Part shown: one piece after another, positions 1 through 7,223 of the stretch
Numbering within the stretch: the stretch's first letter is position 1
Layout of the letters: every line of letters starts with the position of its first letter
Source: DASYYE01 sp035946955
GTDB lineage: Bacteria; Actinomycetota; Actinomycetes; Streptosporangiales; Streptosporangiaceae
DNA: 14,416 bases
Reading direction: 5' to 3'
NCBI GenBank assembly: GCA_035946955.1
Contig: DASYYE010000445.1
Location: forward strand, 1 to 14,416
Made by a program: the position numbers and the translations under genes
Notes under the pieces: generated by a model
The model's input: the letters and a program-made list of their open reading frames with translations, nothing else
What the model was told of the DNA's origin: nothing
Database searches by the model: none

Positions 1-203
1 ACCATAACCAGGACCATAGTCAGCAGGCCCCGGCAGGCACGGGATCAACACGCAAACTTCGTGGCTACATACGACAGTCGCAGCCAACAGCCTTCAGCAC
101 CTCAAGACGGCAATGCCTACAGAGAGCTACAGCAACTCCGGTCTAAGTCCCCTCCCCGGGTGGGCGCCTGGCCCTGCTCGCTGGGTGCCCACCCGTCCCC
201 ACC
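1..203. other. Left-edge region without a confident gene
   Basis: I see no gene that I can defend here. One plus-strand frame is open from the left edge (position 3) to a TAA at 144-146 and could be the tail of a gene that starts outside the window. Its third codon positions are not GC-rich, unlike the clear genes nearby, so coding is doubtful. All minus-strand frames are broken by several stops. The direct repeat GCTGGGTGC occurs at about 179 and again at 204, where it begins the hairpin that follows. Confidence 0.4.
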
Positions 204-243
204 GCTGGGTGCGCTGCCGTTGTCCCGCGGCAGCGCACCCAGC
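204..243. terminator. Perfect 16-bp hairpin, possible bidirectional terminator
   Basis: The arms 204-219 (GCTGGGTGCGCTGCCG) and 228-243 are perfect reverse complements around an 8-base loop. There is no T-tract, which is common for actinobacterial intrinsic terminators. It could end transcription coming from a gene left of the window on the plus strand, or act as a second barrier behind the minus-strand beta-glucosidase gene. A regulatory RNA element is the main alternative. Confidence 0.55.
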
Positions 244-350
244 GCCCAAGTGCCCGGCCCCCTCCGCCCCGGGGCCGTCCGCCCGCACGCACGGTCTCTC
301 CACTGCCACCCATCCGGAGGCCCGGACACCCAGAGCTGACCCGGACACGC

Positions 351-390
351 CTGCCGCGTGCCGTGCTGGCTCCAGCGTGGCACGCGGCAG
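351..390 (-). terminator. Terminator hairpin of the GH3 beta-glucosidase gene
   Basis: The arms 351-369 (CTGCCGCGTGCCGTGCTGG) and 372-390 pair over their whole length if two G-T wobble pairs are allowed. The innermost bases must form the loop. The hairpin starts 25 bases beyond the stop of the minus-strand GH3 gene at 416, the expected place for its terminator. No T-tract follows. Confidence 0.65.
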
Positions 391-415
391 ACACTGTCAT
401 TTCACGGGTGCCCGC

Positions 416-2866
416 TCAGGCGTGGACGGTGACGTCCGCGCTCAAGCTGGCGGGTGTGCCGACCTGTACCTGGTAGGGGCCGAGCTCCACCTGAGGAGGA
501 GCAAAGGACTCGATGTCGCCGGGCGTCACCGCCAACTGTTTGACGGGGAAGGTGACATGGACGGTCTTGACCTGTCCCGGGCTCAGCGTCACCCGGGCGA
601 ACCCGACGAGCCGCTGGACCGGGACCAGGACCACACTGACCGGCTGGTGGATGTACACGGGTACCACGTCGGTGCCCGCCATGCTGCCGGTGTTGGCCAC
701 TGTAAAGGTGGCGGTCACCGAGCCTGAGCGGGACACACTGGGCGTCGCCGACAGCCCGGTGACGTTGAACGTGGTGTAGGAGAGGCCATAGGCGAAGGGG
801 TACAGCGGGTTGTAGCCACTGCCCTGGCCGAAGTTGGTGCCGGGGAGCTGCTCAAACAATTTCGGCTCGTCGCCCAGTGGTGACGGGGCACCGGAGTTGA
901 AGTCCCCGCCTGGAGCGGCGGCGTCGGATGGCCAGGTCACGGACAACTTCCCGCTTGGGTCGATCTTGCCGAAGACCGCGTCAGCCACCGCCTGACCAGC
1001 CTCGGTGCTGCCCTGGTATGCCATGAGGATCGCGTTGGCCTGCTCTGCAGAGCCGAGGCCGAGTGGCCGGCCGGCCTCCACCACCACGATCACCGGTTTG
1101 CCGGTTGCCTCGAGGGCACTGACCAGGCTGGTCTGGTCGGGCGTGAGCTGCGGAGAGGGGTTGTCACCGAGCCCTTCGGCGTACGCCTTCTCGCCAACCG
1201 CGACCACCACGGCGTCCGCCGATGCGGCGTCGGCGACCGCGGTCGCCTGGTCGGGAGCGTAGGTGATGTTTGGGTCCTCGTTCTGCAGGCCCTGGAGCAC
1301 CGTGGTCCCGGGCGGGATCTGGTTGGGCGGGCCCTCACAGCACACGTGCCCGCTGGTGTAGGCGCCCTGCCAGCTCACGCTCCAGCCACCGAGCTGGTAG
1401 GCCATGTTGTTGGCGTTCGGCCCGGTCACCACCAGCTTGCTCGTGGGTGACAGCGGCAGGGTGCTGTTCTGGTTGCGGAGCAGCGTGATCGATTCGCGCG
1501 CCGCGCGGAGGGTGAGGGTCCGGCCAGCCGTCGCCGCGGCGTCGGCGTTGCCGGCGTTGACCAGCGGGTGGTTGAACAGGCCGAGGTCGAACTTGAGTGT
1601 GAGGATCCGCTGGACGGACTGGTTGATCCGCGCCATCGAGATGGCGTGGTCTGACACGTCTTGCTGGACGGCGGTCTGCCACTGGTCGGCGTTGAACGGC
1701 AGCATCGCGACATCCACGCCGGCGTTGATGGCCAGCGCGGCCGCACCGGCAAGGTCTGAGGCCATGTGGTAAGTGGTGGCCAGCGCTGGCACGTCGCCGT
1801 AGTCGCTGATCACCACGCCCTTGAAGCCGAGCCGGTCGCGCAGCTCGGTGGTGAGCAGGAAGTGCGAGGCAGTGGCGGGGATGCCGTTGACCGACCCGGA
1901 GTCGACCATGACCGTGCCCGCCCCAGCGTCGATCGCGCCCGCGTACGACGGGAGGAACGTGTCCTGCAGGTAGCGGATCGGCAGGTCGGCCTGGACCCGG
2001 TCGTGGCCGTTGATCGATTCGGAGTAGCCAGCGAAGTGCTTCACAGTAGCGGTGACGCGCAGGCCATGTCCGGGGATGCTTTGGACCCCGCGTACGAACG
2101 CGCTGCCCATCGCCGCTGCGAGCCCCGGCTCCTCGGACCATGTCTCGTAGGTGCGGCCCCACCGGTTGTCCCGCGTCGGGTCCTGGACTGGTGCGAAGTC
2201 CCAGACCCACCCGGTGGACCGCAGTGCGTTGGCGGTGACCTGGCCACCAGCCATGGCGGCGGCCGGATCCCAGGTGGCACCCATCCCGATGGACTGCGGG
2301 AACAGTGGCGCCTGCCAGGGATGCCCGAAGCCGTGTACCGCGTCAACGCCGAAGATCACCGGGATGTGCAGCCGGGTGTGTGCCATCGCGTAGGACTGCA
2401 TGGTGTTGTACTCGTTGGCCCAGTCCAGCCCGGTGTTGCCGACTCCGCCGTGGCCGGTCGTGTCGGGCGGGATGTCGGTGCCACCGGCCAGGATCGAGCC
2501 GACGTTGTCGTTGACGAAGATCTTCTGCTCGCACACCGGGTTCGGCATGTTGAAGCCGCCCGTGCTGGTGCAGTTGCCGCTCGTATCGGTGACCTGTGTG
2601 GCCTCGATCTGCACCATCTGACCGATCTTCTCTGGCAGGGTCATCCTGCTCATCAGGTCAGCGACCCGCGCCTGGACGGACAGGTGGGGGTTGAGGTAGG
2701 CGGGGTGTCCGCTCGCGGGGGCGGCGGTCCTGGTTACGGCGAAGGCCGACAGTGACACCACCAAGGAAGTGGCCACCACCGCCGCGGTCACCGGCCCATG
2801 GCGTCTTAACACGGACGGCCTGGGCAATGTAAGGTGCCGAATACCATTACGGATTCTGTCTCTCAT
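416..2866 (-). CDS. Secreted glycoside hydrolase family 3 beta-glucosidase / exo-beta-glucanase
   Basis: An 816-aa family 3 enzyme expected to release glucose from the non-reducing end of beta-glucans or cello-oligosaccharides outside the cell. Residues 24-48 form a positively led hydrophobic signal peptide or anchor. The N-terminal (beta/alpha)8 domain, about 60-440, holds the GVDAVHGFGHP substrate-loop motif (173-182), KHFAGY (276-281) and VVISDYGD, where D355 is the expected nucleophile. The alpha/beta sandwich domain, about 450-690, contains VGEKAYAEGLGD (557-568). One of E559 or E564 should be the acid/base, as in barley ExoI-type enzymes. The YPFAYGLSYTTF motif (689-700) leads into a fibronectin-III-like C-terminal domain. 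A start nine codons upstream (2893) is possible, but GGAGGA seven bases before the ATG at 2866 decides for the shorter form. Family assignment is firm; substrate preference is inferred. The gene stands alone, with a hairpin just behind its stop. Confidence 0.93.
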   Translation of the reverse strand: MRDRIRNGIRHLTLPRPSVLRRHGPVTAAVVATSLVVSLSAFAVTRTAAPASGHPAYLNPHLSVQARVADLMSRMTLPEKIGQMVQIEATQVTDTSGNCTSTGGFNMPNPVCEQKIFVNDNVGSILAGGTDIPPDTTGHGGVGNTGLDWANEYNTMQSYAMAHTRLHIPVIFGVDAVHGFGHPWQAPLFPQSIGMGATWDPAAAMAGGQVTANALRSTGWVWDFAPVQDPTRDNRWGRTYETWSEEPGLAAAMGSAFVRGVQSIPGHGLRVTATVKHFAGYSESINGHDRVQADLPIRYLQDTFLPSYAGAIDAGAGTVMVDSGSVNGIPATASHFLLTTELRDRLGFKGVVISDYGDVPALATTYHMASDLAGAAALAINAGVDVAMLPFNADQWQTAVQQDVSDHAISMARINQSVQRILTLKFDLGLFNHPLVNAGNADAAATAGRTLTLRAARESITLLRNQNSTLPLSPTSKLVVTGPNANNMAYQLGGWSVSWQGAYTSGHVCCEGPPNQIPPGTTVLQGLQNEDPNITYAPDQATAVADAASADAVVVAVGEKAYAEGLGDNPSPQLTPDQTSLVSALEATGKPVIVVVEAGRPLGLGSAEQANAILMAYQGSTEAGQAVADAVFGKIDPSGKLSVTWPSDAAAPGGDFNSGAPSPLGDEPKLFEQLPGTNFGQGSGYNPLYPFAYGLSYTTFNVTGLSATPSVSRSGSVTATFTVANTGSMAGTDVVPVYIHQPVSVVLVPVQRLVGFARVTLSPGQVKTVHVTFPVKQLAVTPGDIESFAPPQVELGPYQVQVGTPASLSADVTVHA

Positions 2867-2872
2867 GGTGCG

Positions 2873-2880
2873 CTCCTCCA
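2873..2880 (-). promoter_or_regulatory. Ribosome binding site deciding the GH3 start
   Basis: On the minus strand TGGAGGAG lies seven bases before the ATG at 2866. The alternative upstream ATG at 2893 would place this site inside the coding sequence, so the downstream start is preferred. Confidence 0.75.
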
Positions 2881-3098
2881 TGTCCTGCGCCACTTGCTCA
2901 CTGCCCCGGCCCGTGGCCGCACGACTTTCTTTTCTGTGTCGGCGTGATCTGGAACGAGTGGGCGGCTATCTGTACCTGCGGACAGGGGCTGTGGCACACC
3001 CCCTGTCCTGCGTCGCTTCCGGCTGGGGCTACCGTCCGGCCCGGTAGTGCGGAACGAGCCGGCAGCACAGTCCGGACGCTACGCGAGTTGGCATGAAT

Positions 3099-3144
3099 GG
3101 CCCGTAAATATTGGTCACCGGCCAGAAATATTCGGTTAACGAAT
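3099..3144. promoter_or_regulatory. Candidate operator: 21-bp-spaced repeats plus a 15-bp palindrome
   Basis: Two imperfect 17-base direct repeats, GGCCCGTAAATATTGGT (3099-3115) and GGCCAGAAATATTCGGT (3120-3136), start exactly 21 bases apart, two turns of DNA. The second runs into the inverted repeat ATTCGGTTAACGAAT (3130-3144, 5-bp arms around GTTAA). The AT-rich cores stand out in GC-rich DNA midway between two divergent secreted-hydrolase genes. Binding by a regulator of either or both genes is inference; no regulator gene lies next to it. Confidence 0.4.
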
Positions 3145-3250
3145 CCGGCCGATCGGCAGAGATATGGCACGTACGCTATGAGCTGTAAAGGCTCGGTTTG
3201 TCCTCAACGACTTTGGCGGCCCGGCGACCAGCTCGTAACGCATGTCACCA

Positions 3251-3292
3251 GCGGTGTCGCTCTCAAGCCAGCGGGCCGGAGAGCGACACCGC
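3251..3292 (+). promoter_or_regulatory. Perfect 14-bp hairpin in the lysozyme leader
   Basis: The arms GCGGTGTCGCTCTC (3251-3264) and 3279-3292 are perfect reverse complements around a 14-base loop. The hairpin lies about 300 bases before the lysozyme start, and the following bases are moderately T-rich but form no T-run. It could be an upstream terminator, an attenuator or part of a structured leader. Confidence 0.5.
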
Positions 3293-3415
3293 CTTCGCGT
3301 TTCTGTGCCCCTTCCGGGGACATCCCGCCAAGCCAAGACGTTCACATACCTCCGCCAAGCCCCTGCTGGTGGGCCCAGGTGAGCCCCCTGGCGACGGCAG
3401 GTCAATCTGTGCGGA

Positions 3416-3485
3416 ACCCCCTCAACGCGGGAGGGGTCACCTGTACGGTCGTGATCTGCCAGGTGGGAAGGACGCAGCACCCACC
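3416..3485 (+). promoter_or_regulatory. Overlapping alternative hairpins in the lysozyme leader
   Basis: Stem A (3416-3423 with 3431-3437, ACCCC/GGGGT core with one bulge) abuts stem B (CACCTG 3438-3443 with CAGGTG 3460-3465). Stem C pairs GGTGGG (3462-3467) with CCCACC (3480-3485). B and C share bases 3462-3465 and cannot form together. A second CAGGTG at 3376-3381 could also compete for CACCTG. Such competing stems are typical of leader switches, but short GC-rich stems also arise by chance. I looked for the conserved c-di-AMP (ydaO) riboswitch core, which is common before actinobacterial wall-hydrolase genes, and did not find it. Confidence 0.35.
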
Positions 3486-3595
3486 CCGCCAACGAGAGGC
3501 GCAGATCGATGAGGACCCCGGCCTTGACACATCGGCGGTACAGCATGCTCGCAGCCGACTAGGCGGAGCACTGGACGCCAAAGGAGGGACCCCGC

Positions 3596-4591
3596 GTGAC
3601 ATCAGCAAGCCGAAGGACCACCACGATCCGGCTAGCCGCCAGCGCTGCCGTTCTCGCTTTCGCCGGGGGAATGCTCGGCATATCAGCGTCATCTGCCGGT
3701 GCCATCACCACCACCAGCCCAGGTGGTTCGGCTCCGGCGCACGGCACCACTGCGGCTACCGCCACACACCGGACGCCTGTGTCATGGGCGGCCACGGTGA
3801 CCGGCCGGAAGGTCATGCTGGCCAAGCCAGTGTTCGCACCAACCCCCGTCCGCCCGTTCAAGCTCACCCACCCCGCAGCCGACTTCATGGGAGCGGTCAA
3901 CCGGGACCATGCCCCATGGGGTCATTCAGTGATCAGGCCGGCGAAATCGGTGCCGCAACTCCCGGGCATCGACATCAGCGCCTACCAGGGGAACATCAAC
4001 TGGGGGGCCGTGGCCCCCTACATCGACTTCTCCTACACCAAGGCCACCGAGGGCAGGTACTACACCAACCCGTATTTCTATAACCAGTACGTAGGGCCGT
4101 ATGACTATGGCGTGATCCGCGGGTCGTACCATTTCGGTATCCCGCCCAACTCATCGGGCCAGTCCCAGGCGAACTACTTCATCAGCCACGGGGGCGGCTG
4201 GTCCGCCGACGGCCGCACGCTGCCGGGAGCGCTCGACATTGAGTACAACCCCTATCCCGCATACGGCAACGAGTGCTACAACTTCACTGCTTCGCAAATG
4301 GTGTCGTGGATCCACAACTTCATCACTGAGTATGCCTTCCGCGAACACGCCTACCCGGTGATCTACTCGACCACCAACTGGTGGGCCACCTGCACCGGCA
4401 ACTACGGTGGTTTCGCATCGCTCGACCCGCTGTGGATCGCCAACTACTCGGCCAGCGGAGGCGGCCCCCTGCCGAACAGGTGGGGCTGGTACACGTTCTG
4501 GCAGTACGCGGACGCCGGGTCGCTGCCAGGAGACCAGGACGTCTTCAACGGCGCTTACAGCCAACTGCAGACGCTGGCCAAGAAGGGTTAG
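3596..4591 (+). CDS. Secreted GH25 lysozyme (N,O-diacetylmuramidase type)
   Basis: A 331-aa exported muramidase expected to cut the MurNAc-GlcNAc beta-1,4 bond of peptidoglycan. The GTG start at 3596 follows AAAGGAGGG with good spacing. Residues 1-36 are a signal peptide (basic head, hydrophobic core, ending about SSAGA). Residues 37-120 form a Thr/Ala/Pro-rich linker or pro-region. The GH25 barrel runs from 123 to the end, with D126 in PGIDISAYQG and the D214-x-E216 pair in ALDIEY as the catalytic acids known from cellosyl-type enzymes. YHFGIP (178-183) and WQYAD (302-306) are further family marks. Cysteines C227 and C266 may form a disulfide. There is no separate wall-binding module. It is followed by a terminator hairpin and seems monocistronic. 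Possible roles are self wall remodelling during growth or sporulation, or attack on other bacteria; the sequence does not decide. Confidence 0.95.
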   Translation: MTSASRRTTTIRLAASAAVLAFAGGMLGISASSAGAITTTSPGGSAPAHGTTAATATHRTPVSWAATVTGRKVMLAKPVFAPTPVRPFKLTHPAADFMGAVNRDHAPWGHSVIRPAKSVPQLPGIDISAYQGNINWGAVAPYIDFSYTKATEGRYYTNPYFYNQYVGPYDYGVIRGSYHFGIPPNSSGQSQANYFISHGGGWSADGRTLPGALDIEYNPYPAYGNECYNFTASQMVSWIHNFITEYAFREHAYPVIYSTTNWWATCTGNYGGFASLDPLWIANYSASGGGPLPNRWGWYTFWQYADAGSLPGDQDVFNGAYSQLQTLAKKG

Positions 4592-4625
4592 CACTTCAGC
4601 CGCAGATCGTGCGTCGGTGCCTGAG

Positions 4626-4672
4626 CCGTCTCACCGCCAGCCCAGTCTGATGGGCAGCGGGCGGTGGGACGG
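4626..4672 (+). terminator. Terminator hairpin of the GH25 lysozyme gene
   Basis: The outer arms 4626-4638 (CCGTCTCACCGCC) and 4660-4672 pair over 13 bp with one G-T wobble. An inner stem, CCCA (4641-4644) with TGGG (4651-4654), extends it. It begins 34 bases after the lysozyme stop, so transcription of the next gene probably starts afresh. Confidence 0.65.
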
Positions 4673-4724
4673 CGCAGGGCGGCGCCGGTCCTCCACCATG
4701 TGCTGTCACTGCCTCTGCCAAGTC

Positions 4725-4753
4725 ATGCCAATTGGTATCGCCAGGTCATGACC
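4725..4753. promoter_or_regulatory. Two palindromes upstream of the beta-helix gene
   Basis: ATGCCAATTGGTAT (4725-4738) contains the perfect palindrome CCAATTGG, with flanking AT/AT symmetry and one mismatch per arm. GGTCATGACC (4744-4753) is a perfect 10-bp palindrome. Both lie 46-74 bases before the start codon, where a promoter or operator would sit. I could not assign clear -35/-10 hexamers, so this is only a candidate regulatory site. Confidence 0.3.
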
Positions 4754-4782
4754 GACCGCCTAGTGTCCTGCCCAGTAGTAGT

Positions 4783-4790
4783 AGGAGGGG
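4783..4790 (+). promoter_or_regulatory. Ribosome binding site deciding the beta-helix protein start
   Basis: AGGAGGGG ends eight bases before the ATG at 4799. The frame is open further upstream (to an ATG at 4664), but that start would overlap the lysozyme terminator and would bury the twin-arginine signal 45 residues in. The start at 4799 is therefore preferred. Confidence 0.75.
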
Positions 4791-4798
4791 CGAGTGCG

Positions 4799-7207
4799 AT
4801 GGCTGGTGCGGACCTGACCAGGAGAGCATTCGGTGGTGTGCTCGGCGGCGCCGCTGCTCTGGCACCGGCAGGGCCCACTAAGGAGGCCACCACCGGCGCC
4901 GTGCGGGCACAAGCCCAGCGGACCATCGTCATCAGCACCGGCAACGCAATCCAGCTGAACGGCTGCACGCTCACGAACGGCTCCACGGCGGCGACCTTCC
5001 CTGGCGCCCATTTGGCAGCCGGTGACGTGGGGAAGAGCGTGGTGGCTGTCAACGGCACCGACCGGCTGGTGACCACGATCGCAGCGGTGACCAGCGCTAC
5101 GGGAGCCACCCTCGCCACCTCGTGGCCAGGGGCGACAACCAGCGGCGCACAGGTCACCTACGGCACCGACTTCGCCCCGAAGATCAACGCGGACGCGAAC
5201 GCCCTGGGCGCCCTTGGTGGCGGGGAGATCACCCTCGCCTCACCGGTGCTGTGCCTGAGTACCCTGAGCCTGCCCAACGGCGTCGCCATCACCGGTTTCG
5301 GGTTCAGCCTCGGCAGCGTGATCTACGCAGGGCACTACGCCAACATCATCCAGTCCTCGCTGTGGGGGAAGGTGGGCACGCCGCAGAACCAGTTCTGCGA
5401 CATCACCGAACTCGTCCTCATCGGGCTGCTGCCGGTCACCCAGCCCACGCTCGGGCAGACCGACTCGACCGGGAACGGCCAGTACCTGTTCACGACCGTC
5501 CAGCTCGGCGCTGGCACGCTCTCCCAGACATTCACCAACGGGACCGCCTTCCCCGTCTCCAGCAACCTCGACTCGCGCTGGCACGCTGGGTCCGCAAGCT
5601 CACCTGTTTATTTCTGGCACAACAACACGCTGTACTACTACACCAGCGCCACGCCGTTCGCCGTCTGCCAGATATCCGACTCGTCGGTCGCCTCTGCGAA
5701 CATCATCACCCACGCCTACGTGTACCCGCACGCCAGCCAGGGGCACGCAGTGGCGTTCCAGTCCGTCCGCAGCAAGATCTCACGTGTCCGGACCCTGAAC
5801 ACGCTCGGCTCGGGTGTCCGCGTCCAGGGGTCGGGGACGGCGGACCCGACCGCCTACGGGCACAAGATCGAATGGATTCGAGCGGAGTCGCCGGGCTGGG
5901 CCTGCGTGGACCTTGGCGAAGCCACGACCGACGACTTTGCCGACATCATCTCGGGCACGTTCCCGGGCGTCGCCGGGGTGATCGTGATGGGCGGCGACCC
6001 GACCATCCGCACCGTCCACATCATCGGCGATGCGACGAGGCCGTGGGTACCCCATGTTGTCGCCTGCCCCACCAACGGGAGTTACCGGGACATCATCCTC
6101 GACACCTGCTACGGCCCCGGGTTCGTCTTCGACGCCGGCCTCCAGTTCCGTGGCACCGGGCCGTCACAATCCCGCCTGGATGGCCTGCGGTACCTCGCTT
6201 CAGACGGGAAACCTGGCCACGGAATACCAATTCTGATCAAAACCCGGTCCGTCGAGATCAACGCTGACCACCTGGCCATCGGTGGTGTCACCTTCGACCA
6301 GACATGTGCGTTCCTGCTCGCACACGGCCCCCAGACCCAGGCCGCGAACGGCGCGAATGTCACCGTGTCCACGACGCCTGCCCCGGTGCCCGTCCTCGAC
6401 GTGACCGCGTTCGACCCGATGGGTGGCAAGCTCTCGGTCACCCACTCCGGGACGGCCCACACGCCGACCTACTCAGGCACCACTGTCAACAGCACCCTCA
6501 CGTCCGGGTCTCAGCAGACCGTCACCATCGGATCCGGCGGCACCCTCACCCTGAACCTGCCGCTCTCCACACAGCCCACCGCGGGCGACTGGTACATCGT
6601 CGGCGGCGTGGTCGCGGTCCAGGTCTCGCCTTCGAACAGCGGCGGTGGCCAGCTCGTGTACAGCACCTCGGTCAGCCTGTACGGCGCGACCGGTTCGGTG
6701 GACCTCGGTGGCGGCTCGTTCGTCTCCCGCCAGGCTCTCACCGGCGTGACCCTCCCGTCCGGCACCCAGACCCTGGCTACCGGCGACCAGGTCGTGCAGT
6801 CCCAGCTACAGCAGGGCACCGTGCAGGGGTCGCTCCACGTAGGTGGTGCCACCGGGATGACTCTCCCGGTGTCGCAGTCGCCGGTTTCGGTAAAACCAAC
6901 CGACTCACTGCTGCTGACGCAGGACTCACAGCTTGGCACGGGACTGGGCGTCACCACCGCGGGACCGCTGGCCGGCTACGGCACCGTCACCGTAGCGTCT
7001 GGTGCCACAACGGGACGGGCCGCGCACGGCCTCACAGTCCGGTCCGGCAACACACCGTCGGTGATGGTCACGCCTACCGCGGTCAGCGGCCTGCCGTCTG
7101 GTTGCACAGTCGCGGGATCCGCCGATGCCACGAACGTCACAGTCACCTTGTCAGCTGCGGCCACGGCCAGCACCACGTTCAGCTACTTCGCCCGCGTCGC
7201 GCCCTGA
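4799..7207 (+). CDS. Tat-exported right-handed beta-helix protein, phage tail-spike-like
   Basis: An 802-aa protein beginning with a twin-arginine signal: TRRAFGG (R8, R9), then an Ala-rich hydrophobic stretch to about residue 25. Residues 62-123 resemble the small beta module (AGDVGKSVVAVNG and VTYGTD) found before pectate-lyase-like folds in actinobacterial and phage proteins. Residues 125-180 (PKINADANALGALGGGEITL, then LPNGVAITGFG) match the start of a pectate_lyase_3/GH28-type beta-helix, which seems to extend to about 510. Residues 575-720 form beta-rich Gly/Ser/Thr repeats. The last 75 residues (GTVTVASGATTGRAAHGL onward, ending TTFSYFARVAP) look like the C-terminal beta-sandwich of siphophage tail proteins. 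No catalytic residues can be assigned, so it may be a polysaccharide-degrading or binding protein. No other phage structural genes are near, which argues for a domesticated or cellular secreted protein. Fold assignment is fairly sure; function is unknown. Confidence 0.8.
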   Translation: MAGADLTRRAFGGVLGGAAALAPAGPTKEATTGAVRAQAQRTIVISTGNAIQLNGCTLTNGSTAATFPGAHLAAGDVGKSVVAVNGTDRLVTTIAAVTSATGATLATSWPGATTSGAQVTYGTDFAPKINADANALGALGGGEITLASPVLCLSTLSLPNGVAITGFGFSLGSVIYAGHYANIIQSSLWGKVGTPQNQFCDITELVLIGLLPVTQPTLGQTDSTGNGQYLFTTVQLGAGTLSQTFTNGTAFPVSSNLDSRWHAGSASSPVYFWHNNTLYYYTSATPFAVCQISDSSVASANIITHAYVYPHASQGHAVAFQSVRSKISRVRTLNTLGSGVRVQGSGTADPTAYGHKIEWIRAESPGWACVDLGEATTDDFADIISGTFPGVAGVIVMGGDPTIRTVHIIGDATRPWVPHVVACPTNGSYRDIILDTCYGPGFVFDAGLQFRGTGPSQSRLDGLRYLASDGKPGHGIPILIKTRSVEINADHLAIGGVTFDQTCAFLLAHGPQTQAANGANVTVSTTPAPVPVLDVTAFDPMGGKLSVTHSGTAHTPTYSGTTVNSTLTSGSQQTVTIGSGGTLTLNLPLSTQPTAGDWYIVGGVVAVQVSPSNSGGGQLVYSTSVSLYGATGSVDLGGGSFVSRQALTGVTLPSGTQTLATGDQVVQSQLQQGTVQGSLHVGGATGMTLPVSQSPVSVKPTDSLLLTQDSQLGTGLGVTTAGPLAGYGTVTVASGATTGRAAHGLTVRSGNTPSVMVTPTAVSGLPSGCTVAGSADATNVTVTLSAAATASTTFSYFARVAP

Positions 7208-7223
7208 CAGCGCGGCAATGCCC

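Larger units (their letters stand above)
2894..3595. other. Divergent intergenic region and GH25 leader
   Basis: About 700 bases between the divergent beta-glucosidase and lysozyme genes contain no convincing gene. Frames that stay open here have no recognisable product and no good ribosome site. The left part holds two hairpins in the GH3 leader: 2980-2988 with 3000-3008 (GGACAGGGG arms), and 3029-3034 with 3042-3047 (CTACCG arms). The centre (3099-3144) holds operator-like repeats. The right part is a hairpin-rich leader of the lysozyme gene. A perfect TTGACA lies at 3524-3529, but no good -10 hexamer follows at the usual spacing, so I do not call a promoter from it. Confidence 0.6.

Noticed and set aside
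3..146. Open plus-strand frame from the left edge to a TAA, possibly the tail of an upstream gene
   Set aside because: Third codon positions are not GC-rich and no motif is recognisable. It is too short to support as coding without the sequence to the left.
61..339. GTG-started 92-residue plus-strand frame
   Set aside because: It runs through the perfect hairpin, has no ribosome site, and its product is a low-complexity Pro/Ser/Ala string.
1766..2755. Long plus-strand frame opposite the beta-glucosidase gene
   Set aside because: Antisense frames in GC-rich coding DNA stay open by codon bias. The opposite strand encodes a complete GH3 enzyme with catalytic motifs.
3136..3546. 136-residue minus-strand frame in the divergent region
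   Set aside because: It has no recognisable domain and lies across operator-like repeats and hairpins that explain the region better.
3524..3549. Promoter at the perfect TTGACA in the lysozyme leader
   Set aside because: No TAnnnT-like -10 hexamer follows at 16-18 bases; the nearest, CATGCT, is only 14 bases away.
3171..3595. c-di-AMP (ydaO) riboswitch before the lysozyme gene
   Set aside because: Expected from context, but the conserved 3' core with the CGACAGCTAACC-like segment and the GGGTGAATC block are not found.
3097..4083. Plus-strand frame overlapping the lysozyme leader and signal region
   Set aside because: It is out of frame with the clear GH25 protein, has no family motif, and is rich in His/Pro/Arg as expected for a shifted frame.
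4799..7207. The beta-helix gene as part of an intact prophage
   Set aside because: There is no integrase, capsid, terminase, tail-tube or holin gene in the window, and neighbours are ordinary bacterial genes with their own terminators.
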